Source: Pseudomonadota bacterium
GTDB taxonomy: Bacteria; SZUA-182; DTGQ01
Assembly: GCA_030625085.1 (NCBI GenBank)
Contig: DAOURK010000001.1
Location: 62,001-126,000, forward strand
Length of the DNA: 64,000 bases
Direction of reading: 5' to 3'
This document shows positions 34,842-44,037 of the stretch, piece after piece; position 1 is the first letter of the stretch; each line of letters starts with the position of its first letter. Made by a program: the position numbers and the translations under genes. The notes under the pieces are model-generated. The model was given only the letters and a program-made list of their open reading frames with translations. It was not told the DNA's origin and ran no database searches.

Positions 34842-35714
34842 ATGGACCCATTAATTTATGTGAATGGAAAATTTTACAAAAAATCTGAAGCAGTGGTTTC
34901 GGTTTTTGATCACGGTCTTCTCTATGGAGATGGGATATTTGAGACCTTGCGCTCTTATAGGGGCCAAATCCTTTTTTTATCCCGTCACCTTGACCGTCTT
35001 TTATCCTCAGCCGCATCCATTTCTCTAAAAATAGACCTCACTCCTGAACAAATTGGGCAAATTCTTTATCAGACCCTTGAGCAAAATCGGCTTCAAGATG
35101 CATATATCCGTATTTCTGTTACCAGGGGGAAAGGGGAAATTGGCCTTGATCCCGCCCTTTGCCCTAAGCCTACACTCATTGTTATGGCCAAAACATTTCG
35201 CGGCCATCCAAAAGAACTTTACCAAAATGGCATTCATGCCAGTCTGGTTAAGGTTCGCAGAAATGCTTCCCAGTCTATAGACCCTTCTATCAAATCAATG
35301 AATTTCTTGAATAATATCCTGGCTATGCAGGAGGCCATGAAATCCGGGGCACGTGAGGCCTTGATGTTGAATCCGGAAGGGTGGGTATGCGAGGGGAGTG
35401 TGAGCAATATTTTCTGGGTCCAAGATGAAGTTGTAAAAACCCCGGATATCGGCTGTGGTCTTTTGGCCGGCATAACCAGAGAAGCGGTCATCAAGACAGC
35501 CAATTTGTCAGGGGTTTTGGTGGAGGAGGGATATTTTCCTCCGGAGGACCTTTTAATGGCCAAAGAGGTCTTTGTTACCAATACTTCCTATGAAGTGATG
35601 CCCGTGACCTTGATAGATCAAAACCGCGTCATGAGTGGAAAGGTAGGCAAGATAACCAGGTTATTATTGTTGGAATATCGAAAAAAAATCCCCGAATTTT
35701 TAGCCGAAGGCTAA
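34842..35714 (+). CDS. PLP fold-type IV aminotransferase (IlvE / PabC / D-alanine aminotransferase family)
   Basis: A 290-residue PLP enzyme. Visible motifs are [49 protein letters not shown], the PLP lysine in [34 protein letters not shown] and [12 protein letters not shown]. The family covers branched-chain aminotransferase, aminodeoxychorismate lyase and D-amino-acid aminotransferase; the size and the [13 protein letters not shown] block fit IlvE-like or PabC-like proteins, but I cannot choose between them. It converges with the dnaJ-like gene and overlaps it by 4 nt. Confidence 0.88.
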   Translation: MDPLIYVNGKFYKKSEAVVSVFDHGLLYGDGIFETLRSYRGQILFLSRHLDRLLSSAASISLKIDLTPEQIGQILYQTLEQNRLQDAYIRISVTRGKGEIGLDPALCPKPTLIVMAKTFRGHPKELYQNGIHASLVKVRRNASQSIDPSIKSMNFLNNILAMQEAMKSGAREALMLNPEGWVCEGSVSNIFWVQDEVVKTPDIGCGLLAGITREAVIKTANLSGVLVEEGYFPPEDLLMAKEVFVTNTSYEVMPVTLIDQNRVMSGKVGKITRLLLLEYRKKIPEFLAEG

Positions 35715-36682
35715 AGGTTTTGTTTTTTCAGCTCTTCAAATAAGCGTTTTTGTTCGGCGGTTAAATGGGTTGGACTTTTGATAATTATTTTAACATAAAG
35801 AACTCCGGCGGATTTTTCTTTAAGGCTGGATAGACCATATCCCTTAAGCCTCAGACAGGTTTGATTTTGTATGCCGGCTGGAATACACAATATTTTTTCC
35901 CCCTCCAGGAGAGTTGGCACCGACATACTGTCTCCAAGGGCAGCCTGTGAAAAAGTGATTTCCTTTTCTACATAAAGATCATTCCCTTTGCGGGTAAAGA
36001 TAGGATGGGGGGCTAATTTGATTTTTAAATATATGTCCTCAGATGTATCGCCAGCCTTATTTTGTCCAGGCAATCGAATTTTTTGGCCCTCATTAATGCC
36101 AGGGGGGATTTTAATGGACACTTTTCGGGTTTGGTTTCCCTTTTGAATGGAGATTTCTTTTTCCGTGCCTTTGACTGCTTCCTCTAAGGTTATGGTTAAT
36201 TCATGCTCGGGATTTTTTCTCCTGAAAGATGTTTTAGAATGTGGGGGAGCGCTTTGTCTGCCAAATATGTCTTCATAAGGGAAAGGGCCTCCTTGTTGGG
36301 ATCTCGGATCAAAAGGACCAGTGTATACTCCTTGAAAGGGATTTCTCCGGCGAGCGCCCTTGCCGAATATCTGGCTTAAAATATCTTCTGTCCCAAAACC
36401 GGAATCTTTGAATAAATCGCCCAAATCAAAGTTGCGGAAAATATCTTCTCGAGAGAATCGTTGATGAAACCCGGTGGAGCCGAACTGATCGTATTGTTGT
36501 CGTTTTTCCTTATCACTTAAAACCGCATAGGCTTCATTGATTTTTTTAAATTTTTCTTCTGCAGATTTATTCCCTTTGTTTTTATCCGGATGATACTGCA
36601 AAGCCAGCTTCCGGTACGCCTTTTTAATTTCTTCTTGCGAAGCGTTTTTAGACACACCTAATATTTTATAGTAATCAGTCAT
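35711..36682 (-). CDS. CbpA-type DnaJ co-chaperone (no zinc finger)
   Basis: A 323-residue J-domain protein. The J domain (residues 1-70) begins [20 protein letters not shown] and has the HPD motif in [10 protein letters not shown] that stimulates DnaK. A Gly/Phe-rich region (about 75-165) follows, then two beta-barrel substrate domains ([18 protein letters not shown] and [19 protein letters not shown]). The four CxxCxGxG repeats of classical DnaJ are missing, so it is CbpA-like. ATG 36682 matches the J-domain start; the frame extends to 36724 without a match. dnaK lies 13 kb away. The next gene upstream, 65 nt away, is a ClpX-like unfoldase, hinting at a protein-quality-control pair. Confidence 0.92.
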   Translation of the reverse strand: MTDYYKILGVSKNASQEEIKKAYRKLALQYHPDKNKGNKSAEEKFKKINEAYAVLSDKEKRQQYDQFGSTGFHQRFSREDIFRNFDLGDLFKDSGFGTEDILSQIFGKGARRRNPFQGVYTGPFDPRSQQGGPFPYEDIFGRQSAPPHSKTSFRRKNPEHELTITLEEAVKGTEKEISIQKGNQTRKVSIKIPPGINEGQKIRLPGQNKAGDTSEDIYLKIKLAPHPIFTRKGNDLYVEKEITFSQAALGDSMSVPTLLEGEKILCIPAGIQNQTCLRLKGYGLSSLKEKSAGVLYVKIIIKSPTHLTAEQKRLFEELKKQNL

Positions 36683-36747
36683 CTTTCGTTGATATCTCCA
36701 AGAAATCCTCCCCCTCACCGCCAATCAGGGGGAAAGATAGAAGAGAG

Positions 36748-38505
36748 TTAAGAATCTTGCCGAAAAGATTTTTCAATCAAATCATTTAAGAATTTTTCGC
36801 TATCCAGAATAGCCTCCTTATCAATAAGAAATCTTTTTTTACCTGTTTTTTCTTCTATTAAGCGAAGTCCATGTTCATAGTTTCGGAAGATTTGCTCACA
36901 TAAAGTTTTAGGTGAGATTTCTTTACGAAGCACCTCTGCGGTGATGTAATTAACAGCGCTTTGATCCAGATCAATTTCTATTCCCCATTTGAGAAAAAAT
37001 TCTTTTTCATAACTTTTGAGTACGTTATGAACTTCAATAATTTTTTCTATAACTCGATCAACAGTATACCCCCGGGTAACCACAACGTCAACAATAATAC
37101 TTATTGTTTCATCATCGAGTAATTCATGGTAAATCTCTTGTAATTCCGCCCTTCTTTTTATAATTGTTTGGTGAATTGATTGTTTTTCTTTGGAAAGGAG
37201 TCGGTTATAACGCCCCATGAGGTCCACATTGTAAGGATCCTCCAGGAGCTTGTTTAATTCAGTTTCCGGATTTTTAATCAAGTCTGAAGTAACCACCAAA
37301 CGCTCGATATTCGTTGAGGGAAGTAACTGTTCAAATTTGATAAGGGCTTTTTCAATGACACTGACAAGGCCTCGGGCCCCGGTTTTTTCACTATAAGCTT
37401 GTTTGGCTAATTTTTGTAAAGCAGAGTCTTCAAATTGAATGTCAATGCCGTAAACTTTGAAATCAAATTTTTTGCTGAGAATAATGGGACAATTTTTATT
37501 TTTAAGAATTTGAAATAAATCTTTTTCATTCAGGTCCTCAAGAACTGATACAATGGGGAGTCTTCCAATAAATTCCGATTCAAATCCATATTCAATAAAA
37601 TCTTCAGCTTTAGCTTTTTTGAGCAATCCTATTTTTGATTTGTCCTGGGGAGGGGGCGAGGCCCCAAAGCCGATTTGCTGTTTATGTAAGCGCTTCCGAA
37701 TAATTTTTTCCAGCCCAGTAAAAGCCCCGCTGACAATAAAGAGAATATGTTTAGTGTTGATGGTTTGGGGCTCTGTTTTACCTGTTTTCCGGTAATGTTC
37801 AAGGGCCTGAAGCTGGGATAAGGGATCATGGGGGACCTTTAAATTAATTTCGGTTTCTTCCATAGGTTTTAATAAAGTACGTTGCACTCCTGTTCTGGAA
37901 ACATCCAGTCCATAATGGGTGCCGTGGGAGGCAATTTTATCAATTTCATCAATATAGATAATACCGTACTGGGCCAATTGGATATCTCCGTCAGCTTCAT
38001 GAACTAAATTGCGGACCAGATCTTCCACATCTCCTCCAACATACCCTGTCTCACTGAATTTAGTGGCATCTCCCTTCACAAAGGGCACACCGATTTTACT
38101 GGTGATGAGTTTAATGAGATAGGTCTTGCCAACACCGGTAGAACCTAACATGATAATGTTATTTTTAATATTACCTATATCCTGGAATTTGTGATATCGG
38201 TTAGGGTTCTGCAATAATTTGATGCGTTGATAATGGGTACATATTTTTGTTGAGAGAATTTCTTTAGCCTCATCTTGCTTGATGACGTATTGATCAAGAA
38301 ACTCTTTTAATTCTTGAGGAAGAAGATCAAAGTTAATTTTCGAAGAAGATTGAAAGCCCGATGAAACGTTTTGGTTTACTCTGGCTATATCCGGTTCTCT
38401 TGGGAAGACCGGTACGCCGAGAATCCTTCCCCCATATTTTTTTTGTAAAAAATCGTTCAGGTCTTTTTCCAGCTCTTTTTTACTAGGGATTTTTTCATCC
38501 TTCAT
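36748..38505 (-). CDS. ClpX-like AAA+ unfoldase without zinc domain and with a C-terminal extension
   Basis: A 585-residue AAA+ protein. Core motifs are Walker A GSTGVGKT (121-128), pore loop GYVG (144-147), Walker B IIYIDEID (about 182-189), the ClpP-docking loop IGFG (288-291), FIGRLPIV and the sensor-2 block KTGARGLVSVIEKAL. The N-terminal C4 zinc domain of ClpX is replaced by a 60-residue lysine-rich segment, and the GGRKH substrate loop is missing. After the ClpX-like C-domain comes about 150 extra residues; the last part (IDLDQSAVNYITAEVLRKE then SPKTLCEQIFRNYE) looks like a second AAA+ small domain. It probably feeds ClpP or acts alone; no clpP is near. Confidence 0.85.
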   Translation of the reverse strand: MKDEKIPSKKELEKDLNDFLQKKYGGRILGVPVFPREPDIARVNQNVSSGFQSSSKINFDLLPQELKEFLDQYVIKQDEAKEILSTKICTHYQRIKLLQNPNRYHKFQDIGNIKNNIIMLGSTGVGKTYLIKLITSKIGVPFVKGDATKFSETGYVGGDVEDLVRNLVHEADGDIQLAQYGIIYIDEIDKIASHGTHYGLDVSRTGVQRTLLKPMEETEINLKVPHDPLSQLQALEHYRKTGKTEPQTINTKHILFIVSGAFTGLEKIIRKRLHKQQIGFGASPPPQDKSKIGLLKKAKAEDFIEYGFESEFIGRLPIVSVLEDLNEKDLFQILKNKNCPIILSKKFDFKVYGIDIQFEDSALQKLAKQAYSEKTGARGLVSVIEKALIKFEQLLPSTNIERLVVTSDLIKNPETELNKLLEDPYNVDLMGRYNRLLSKEKQSIHQTIIKRRAELQEIYHELLDDETISIIVDVVVTRGYTVDRVIEKIIEVHNVLKSYEKEFFLKWGIEIDLDQSAVNYITAEVLRKEISPKTLCEQIFRNYEHGLRLIEEKTGKKRFLIDKEAILDSEKFLNDLIEKSFRQDS

Positions 38506-38785
38506 TGACGTTCCCCAATGCTATTCTCGATAGCCTTAATATCTTTCTATGGTTTATTCGCCTCTAAATATATATAATATCATAATAACTGTCTTAAATC
38601 AACACCATTGACTGGTCTTACCATCCCTCCCTGTGTATTTTTTTATTTTTGACTAACTGCTAATATCTTGTTCGGTTTTTACGTATATTATCCGTAATAA
38701 ATAAGTAAAAAAGTTGTTATAAATAAATTTTACAAATTTTTATTGGTTAAAAACCCCGCAATACTATTACCTATTTCCTGTTTAT

Positions 38786-38958
38786 TGGCATCTTTCATAA
38801 AGCACAATAAGTAGTTTATACTTTCTTAAAATTTCACACAAAGACAAAGAGCCACAAAGAAAAAGTAAAAGAGAAAAATCATGAGCATAAAGTATAATAC
38901 TTTGTGTGCTTTGTGTCTTTGTGTGAGGATAAAAATAAATTGATAAATAAAGGATACC
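38786..38958. repeat. CACAAAG palindromic element (copy 2)
   Basis: It begins TGGCATCTTTCATAAAGCAC and AAGTAGTTTA, has CACACAAAGACAAAG, a centre with AGCATAAAGTATAATAC, then TTTGTGTCTTTGTGTGAGGA and ends AATAAAGGATACC, the approximate reverse complement of its start. Confidence 0.7.
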
Positions 38959-39004
38959 GTGTGATTAGGAAAATGGTTATGGTGCAACCGTTGGCGAACA
39001 CAAA

Positions 39005-39130
39005 AACTTTCTTTAGTATCACACAAAGACACGGAGTTCACTAAGAAAAGCATAATACTTTGTGTGCTTTGTGGCTTTGTGTGAGGATATACTTTTTTTA
39101 AAAAGTGTAAACTGATAAATGAAGGATGCC
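39005..39130. repeat. CACAAAG palindromic element (copy 3)
   Basis: CACACAAAGACAC near 39020 pairs with the GTGGCTTTGTGTGAGG block near 39071-39086; the right end AAGTGTAAACTGATAAATGA followed by AGGATGCC is the inverse of the left end of copy 2. Confidence 0.7.
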
Positions 39131-39272
39131 TGTTTATTGTGAAATTATTTTTTTGAAAACCTATAGCATAAATATGATTTTATGATATAATAGACGCGTG
39201 TTTACTAAAAGATCGAAAAAAATATTTTAGTGAGATTTACTATCTGAAAATCTATAGTGTAATTAATGAGCT

Positions 39273-39554
39273 ATGATTGTCGGTGTCTGTAAAATAGAGT
39301 TGTATATTCCGGAAACTAATTCGCTGAAAGCGAAACGAAAGGTTATTAAAAGCCTGAAGGATCGGGTGAGGAAAAAATTTAATGTTTCCATTGCCGAAGT
39401 GGAATTACAGAATCTTTGGCAGAGGGCGGTTTTGGGAGTTGCTACGGTTAGCAATGATAAAAAACAAGTAGACGCCACCTTTAGCAAGGTAATTTCTTTT
39501 ATGGAAAATACTGATTTGGCAATTATTGGGCAGTATAAAATCGAAATATGGTGA
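39273..39554 (+). CDS. DUF503 (YlxP-like) protein
   Basis: A 93-residue protein of the DUF503 family: IVGVCKIELYIPETNSLKAK, then SLKDRVRKKFNVSIAEVE, then LQNLWQRAVLGVATVSND. DUF503 proteins are usually encoded between infB and rbfA, and a role in ribosome or translation-factor function is suspected. Here rbfA follows directly while infB is not upstream. Confidence 0.92.
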   Translation: MIVGVCKIELYIPETNSLKAKRKVIKSLKDRVRKKFNVSIAEVELQNLWQRAVLGVATVSNDKKQVDATFSKVISFMENTDLAIIGQYKIEIW

Positions 39555-39570
39555 GCCGGGAGATAAGGCA

Positions 39571-39945
39571 ATGTTAGAATATAAACGATCGGATAGAATA
39601 GCAGAGACCATCCGAGAGGTGATTTCTTCCATCCTTCTTCGGGAAATTAATGATCCGCGTATTCAATTTGTGAGTGTTATGCGGGTGGAAGTAAGCTCTG
39701 ATCTGCAACATGCTAAAATTTTTGTGAGTATCATAGGCTCTGATGACAAAAAACAAGAGGCCTTTGAGGGGCTAAAAAGTGCCCGAGGGTTTATTCAAAG
39801 AAAACTGGGAAAGAGAATTCGTTTACGCTGTACCCCCGAGATTAGTTTTAAAATGGATACTTCTGTTGATGAGGGAATGCATATTTATGACTTGTTACAG
39901 GAAATTAAAAATGAAGGCGGATTGAAGGATGATGATGAAAAATGA
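39571..39945 (+). CDS. rbfA: Ribosome-binding factor A
   Basis: Helps 16S rRNA processing and maturation of the 30S subunit. The 124-residue protein starts at ATG 39571 (MLEYKRSDRIAETIREVISS) with GGGAGA upstream; the frame itself runs further back over the end of the DUF503 gene. KH-type features are INDPRIQFVSVMRVEVSSDL, AKIFVSIIG and the tail RLRCTPEISFKMDTSVDEG. It overlaps nrnA by 4 nt (ATGA), so translation is coupled. Confidence 0.94.
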   Translation: MLEYKRSDRIAETIREVISSILLREINDPRIQFVSVMRVEVSSDLQHAKIFVSIIGSDDKKQEAFEGLKSARGFIQRKLGKRIRLRCTPEISFKMDTSVDEGMHIYDLLQEIKNEGGLKDDDEK

Positions 39946-40904
39946 GCGATATTATTAAACAAATCGCCGAATGGATAAAAAAATATCAGCATTTTTTGAT
40001 TATCTCTCATGAGGGAGGTGATGGTGATTCCATTGGATCTCAATTAGCTTTGGCTTTTATTTTGAATAAATTGCAAAAGGAATTTTTCATTCTGAATAAA
40101 GATCCCATCCCGAATATATACAACTTTCTCCCAGGGGCTGAATGGATCAAAACTCAGATCGATAAGAATTTGGAAGAATATGAAGTTGTTTTCTTTTTGG
40201 ACTGCGGTTCAATGGAAAGAACAGGCTTGAGCCTTCCTCAAGGGGTTCAATACATTAACATTGATCATCATCTGAATAATGATCAATTTGGGCATTTAAA
40301 TTGGGTGAATCCGCGAATGTCTTCCACATCCGAGATGATTTATCATTTGTGGCATACTTTGTCTATTCCCATGGATGTATCTATAGGGGAAAATCTTTAT
40401 ACCGGACTTTTAACTGACACTGGATGCTTTCGGTATAGTAATACTTCCTCTCAATGTTTACATATAGCCGGCAATTTAATAGAGGCAGGAGTTGATCCCT
40501 CCAGAGTTGCCAGCCAGGTATATGAAAGGAAAAGCTCCTCTCAACTTTTATTTTTGGCATCTGCACTTTCAAATCTAAAATTAACTGAGGATCAGAAGAT
40601 TGCCTATATTTATTTGGGTAAAGATGTTTTTCAAAGATATGGGGCCACTAGGGAAGATACTGAGGGTTTTGTTAATTATCCCTTGGCTATTGATTCAGTC
40701 GAGGTGGCGCTTTTATTCAAGGAGGTTTCAAAAGATTTTTTTAAAATCAGCTTTCGATCCAAAGGTCGGGTTAATGTAGCTGCAATAGCCGGAGTATTTA
40801 ATGGTGGAGGACATTATAATGCTGCCGGCGCAAAGATAAAGGGAAGTTTTATTTCCGTTTGGAATCGAGTGTCCAAAGTAATTTATGAACAATCATCTTT
40901 TTAA
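39942..40904 (+). CDS. nrnA: NrnA-type DHH phosphoesterase (oligoribonuclease / pAp phosphatase)
   Basis: Degrades very short RNA and may remove 3'-phosphoadenosine 5'-phosphate. The 320 residues contain the DHH-domain motifs SHEGGDGDSIGSQLAL (normally HxxPDGDAIGS, Pro changed to Gly), FFLDCGS, NIDHHLNN and LLTDTGCFRYSNTS, and the DHHA1 motif GGGHYNAAGAK. It overlaps rbfA by 4 nt. In many bacteria truB follows; here it does not. Confidence 0.9.
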   Translation: MSDIIKQIAEWIKKYQHFLIISHEGGDGDSIGSQLALAFILNKLQKEFFILNKDPIPNIYNFLPGAEWIKTQIDKNLEEYEVVFFLDCGSMERTGLSLPQGVQYINIDHHLNNDQFGHLNWVNPRMSSTSEMIYHLWHTLSIPMDVSIGENLYTGLLTDTGCFRYSNTSSQCLHIAGNLIEAGVDPSRVASQVYERKSSSQLLFLASALSNLKLTEDQKIAYIYLGKDVFQRYGATREDTEGFVNYPLAIDSVEVALLFKEVSKDFFKISFRSKGRVNVAAIAGVFNGGGHYNAAGAKIKGSFISVWNRVSKVIYEQSSF

Positions 40905-40910
40905 TTATTT

Positions 40911-41040
40911 AGAGGTTTTGCAAAATAATCTTAAACTGTCTAATAGAGGAATTTGATCGACGAGAAATCCTATTGCAAATATATAGTTAAAGGTCTCTCG
41001 GTTTACTCGATATGACAAACTATTTTATTTTGCAGAATTT
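40911..41040. repeat. Probable decayed TGTCATTTCGAGC-type element
   Basis: It starts TTTTGCAAAATAATC and ends TATTTTGCAGAATTTT, the same outer ends as the complete copy at 54714-54856, with GATCGACGAGAAATCC and TACTCGATATGACAAA inside. Confidence 0.45.
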
Positions 41041-41069
41041 TTAATTATTCCGGAAAGGGGGAGAACATC

Positions 41070-41546
41070 ATAAAAAAAGAAATCACGGTAGGTATGGAAA
41101 TTGACGCTTATTGTACAAAGTGTAAAATAATCTTAACCCACGTAGTGGCAGCCATGGTAGGGAAACGTCCCAAAAAAGTAGAATGTCTTACTTGCCATGG
41201 GCAGCACGTATATAGGGCGAGTGAACCGGGTAGTCGGGCCAAAGCAAAGGCAGAAAAAGATTCCGATGGATCAAAGGAGAAGGCCCCAAAGAAGACGCCG
41301 GCAAAGAAACGAACCAAAACGAAAAGAGGTGTGGAAAAAGAGAAAGAATTATGGAGGGCAACTCTCGATAAGAAAGATTTGGCTTCGGCCAAGCCTTACA
41401 ATATGGCTGATTCTTATGAAGTTGACGATATAATCAACCATAATAAGTTCGGCATGGGGATTGTCACCAAAGTTATTACTGCCAAAAAAATGGAGGTCCA
41501 TTTTGAGGCCGGTCGCAAATGTATGGTTTATAATTTTTCACAATAA
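41070..41546 (+). CDS. Zinc-ribbon protein with basic linker and small C-terminal beta domain
   Basis: A protein of about 158 residues. The N-terminus has two CxxC pairs (CTKC and CLTC) forming a likely zinc ribbon; the middle is Lys/Ala/Pro-rich (about residues 52-95); the C-terminus (YEVDDIINHNKFGMGIVTKV and EVHFEAGRKCMVYN) resembles the small Tudor/SH3-like 'HxxFGxGxV' domain seen in UvrD-type tails. The role may be nucleic-acid or protein binding; not known. The first ATG (41094) has no ribosome site. An in-frame ATA at 41070 lies 6 nt after AAGGGGGAG and would add KKEITVG, which fits the VG-x-E-hydrophobic-D start I recall for relatives. ATA start is therefore suggested, not proven. Confidence 0.7.
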   Translation: MKKEITVGMEIDAYCTKCKIILTHVVAAMVGKRPKKVECLTCHGQHVYRASEPGSRAKAKAEKDSDGSKEKAPKKTPAKKRTKTKRGVEKEKELWRATLDKKDLASAKPYNMADSYEVDDIINHNKFGMGIVTKVITAKKMEVHFEAGRKCMVYNFSQ

Positions 41547-41563
41547 TATGAGAAATTTTTTCC

Positions 41564-42874
41564 TTAATGCACAAAAAACCTCATAATATCATTGTAGAAG
41601 ACATAAACCATGAGAAGTATCAGGATGCTGAATCCTATTTGTTGAGCGATTTCTCTCTTTCTAATACTCATAGGTTTTCCTGCGATCATTTCAATAATGA
41701 AAAAGAGCAGATGTCCCCCGTCGAGCACCGGAATGGGGAAAAGGTTGAGAATTCCCAGTTGAAGACTTAAGAAGGCCATGAAGTAAAGAAAATCAGTCAA
41801 GCCGGATTTAGCGGAGGCCCCGGCAATTTGAGCAATCATAATGGGGCCGCCAAGGGATTTGGGTGAGGTTTTGCCCTGAATGAGTTTAAATAAAAATTCA
41901 AAGGTAAGCTTGGTCAGTTTAATAGTCTCGGCAAAGCCCTTTTGCGTAGCTGCCAGAAGGCCGTATTTCATGACGATGGTTTCTCCCACAGGTTGGGTAA
42001 TGCCGATAAGCCCTTTTTTGGTTTCCGGGTCTAGGGCAGGAACAATTTCTATGGGAAATTGATCTTCCCCTCGTTGAATGGTCAAGGTAATTTGTTTCTC
42101 AGGGTGTTCCTGAATTAATTGAGCCATATCGAACCAATGGTGTACAGGAATGCCATTAATGCTGACGATGAGATCTCCGGCTTCCAACCCCGCCTTTTTT
42201 GCCGGATTCCCGGTTATACTTCCAATACTTGGGGGAATAGGATGCTGAATACCCAGTGATCCTAAGCCCATAGCCCCTACTTCATTAGGGGTGGCAGTGA
42301 GAGTAATGATTTTTTTATTTCGTTCGACATTAATTTGAAGCTCTGCTCCGGCATTGGAGGCAATTTGTGTCTGAAGTTCTTCCCAGTCAGCAATTTTTTG
42401 ATTATTGATACTGATGATTTTATCTCCAATCTGAAACCCGGCTTCTTCTGCAGGGGATTCCTGCTCAATCCATTCGATTGTTGGCGGCATAGTAAGGTAA
42501 AGAGGGATTTTTTTTCCCAAAAAAAAGACAGTGCTCATCAAGACGGCTGCCAATATTAAATTCATCATCGGTCCACTGAAGACCACTTGCATTCGTTCCC
42601 AAGGAGTTCGAGAATAAAATTCGAAAGGTTTCCCCTCCAATTCCTCATCAGGATTTTCCCCGGCCATCTTGACATAACCTCCAAGAGGGAGGGCGGAAAC
42701 CATATATTCAGTGTCTCCCTTTTTGAATCCTAGTCCCGGGATTTTGGGGCCAAACCCCAGAGAAAATTTTTCAACCTTAATCCCAATGGCCTTAGCTACA
42801 ATGAAATGGCCAAATTCATGAATAAAGATTAAGATCCCTAAACAAACGAGAAAAGCAACAATTATGGTAATCAT
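41564..42874 (-). CDS. rseP: RseP-type site-2 intramembrane metalloprotease
   Basis: Cuts membrane-bound anti-sigma factors and signal peptides within the inner membrane. The 436 residues have the zinc motif HEFGH at about 20-24 in the first membrane helix, the second active-site block NLFPIPVLDGGHLLFFIIE near the C-terminus, and two PDZ domains between (GFQIGDKIISINNQKI and GLEAGDLIVSINGIPV). It is the last gene of the minus-strand run uppS-cdsA-dxr-rseP and overlaps dxr by 4 nt. In E. coli it acts in the sigma-E response; no sigma-E genes are in this window. Confidence 0.95.
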   Translation of the reverse strand: MITIIVAFLVCLGILIFIHEFGHFIVAKAIGIKVEKFSLGFGPKIPGLGFKKGDTEYMVSALPLGGYVKMAGENPDEELEGKPFEFYSRTPWERMQVVFSGPMMNLILAAVLMSTVFFLGKKIPLYLTMPPTIEWIEQESPAEEAGFQIGDKIISINNQKIADWEELQTQIASNAGAELQINVERNKKIITLTATPNEVGAMGLGSLGIQHPIPPSIGSITGNPAKKAGLEAGDLIVSINGIPVHHWFDMAQLIQEHPEKQITLTIQRGEDQFPIEIVPALDPETKKGLIGITQPVGETIVMKYGLLAATQKGFAETIKLTKLTFEFLFKLIQGKTSPKSLGGPIMIAQIAGASAKSGLTDFLYFMAFLSLQLGILNLFPIPVLDGGHLLFFIIEMIAGKPMSIRKREIAQQIGFSILILLMVYVFYNDIMRFFVH

Positions 42875-44037
42875 ACAAATCTCCCTATAATGTCCCGGGT
42901 CTGCTTCCTAGCCCAACGGTCAGCCCAGAGGGCATCTTCAATTTCTCGAAGAGGCGCAGGTTGATGACAGTTTAATGTTTTTTCTATAATTATTGGAATA
43001 TCGGAAAAGCCAATCAAGCCTTGTTTGAAGGCTTTCAGGGCAACTTCATTAGCAGCGTTTAAAACAGCAGGCATAGTTTCTCCCTGTCGGATTGCCTGAT
43101 AGCCCAATTGAAGACAAGGAAATTTTTTTGTGTCTGAAGCGTAAAAATTAAGTGATTTCATCCGAGGCAGATCCAGAGAAGGAAGATCAAGAGGGATCCT
43201 TGTAGGATAGGAAAGGGCATAGAGAATCGGCAGACGCATATCGGGCACAGAGAGGAGGGCCAGTATATTTCCGTCACAGAATTCGACCATTGAGTGGACA
43301 ATACTTTCCGGATGAATGATCACCTCAATTTTTTCTATGGGAAGGTCAAAGAGCCATTTGGCTTCGATAACCTCCAGAGCTTTATTCATTAATGTAGCAG
43401 AATCCAGGCTTACTTTTTCCCCCATGCTCCATGTTGGATGTTCAAGGGCTTTCTGATAACTTATATTACAGAATTCTTCCCGGCGAGTAAAGAAAAATGG
43501 CCCACCCGATGCAGTTAACAAGAGCCGTTTGATTTCCTGATGGTCATTCCCCATAAGGCATTGAAATATAGCTGAATGCTCACTGTCTATGGGCAGAATT
43601 TGTACCCCTTTCTCTTGGGCTTTTTGTTTAATAATTTTGCCGGCCATAACCAGTGTCTCTTTATTGGCCAAAGCAATGTCTTTACCAGAAACAACGGCTT
43701 CATACGTAGGGATTAATCCACTCGCCCCGGAAATAGCCGAGACTACAAGGTCCGCCTCCGGATATTTAGCTGCTTGGAGTAACCCCTCTTGACCGGTTAC
43801 CAGTTCACAATTACATGATTGTATCTCCTGCCGGAAGGTTGCTTTATCTATTGGCCCCTGGACTGAAACGATTTTTGGCCGGAATTGTTTCACCTGTTTC
43901 AGCAAGAGAGTTATGTTCGATCCTGCAGCAAGAGCTACTACCTCATATAATTCTTTATATCGGCTGATAATATCCAACGTATTGATGCCAATTGAACCCG
44001 TTGATCCAAGAAGGACAATTTTTTTCTTTTTATTAAT
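42871..44037 (-). CDS. dxr: 1-deoxy-D-xylulose 5-phosphate reductoisomerase, apparent ATT start
   Basis: Second enzyme of the MEP isoprenoid pathway, supplying undecaprenyl and quinone precursors. The first conventional start (TTG 43977) would cut off the NADPH loop. Reading upstream gives KKKKIVLLGSTGSIGINT, the conserved N-terminus. Between an in-frame TAA (44049-44051) and this motif there is no ATG, GTG, TTG or CTG. ATT at 44037-44035 lies 8 nt after AAGGAG, so it is the likely start, giving 388 residues. Other motifs: LANKETLVMAG, LPIDSEHSAIFQCL, LLTASGGPF, ATLMNKALEVIEA and HPESIVHSMVE. A sequence error in the third base of ATG is the alternative. Confidence 0.93.
   Translation of the reverse strand: MNKKKKIVLLGSTGSIGINTLDIISRYKELYEVVALAAGSNITLLLKQVKQFRPKIVSVQGPIDKATFRQEIQSCNCELVTGQEGLLQAAKYPEADLVVSAISGASGLIPTYEAVVSGKDIALANKETLVMAGKIIKQKAQEKGVQILPIDSEHSAIFQCLMGNDHQEIKRLLLTASGGPFFFTRREEFCNISYQKALEHPTWSMGEKVSLDSATLMNKALEVIEAKWLFDLPIEKIEVIIHPESIVHSMVEFCDGNILALLSVPDMRLPILYALSYPTRIPLDLPSLDLPRMKSLNFYASDTKKFPCLQLGYQAIRQGETMPAVLNAANEVALKAFKQGLIGFSDIPIIIEKTLNCHQPAPLREIEDALWADRWARKQTRDIIGRFV

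Larger units (their letters stand above)
38506..39272. other. Divergent gap with two CACAAAG elements
   Basis: About 770 nt without genes. Two complete repeat elements (38786-38958 and 39005-39130) and a CTATAG half element near 39240-39256 take up much of it. TATAAT at 39186-39191 may be a -10 box for the DUF503 gene, but no -35 box was found at the right distance. Confidence 0.55.

Noticed and set aside
39153-39191. TTGAAA and TATAAT as promoter of the DUF503 gene
   Set aside because: The spacer is 27 nt, too long for a sigma-70 promoter; only the -10 box is plausible.
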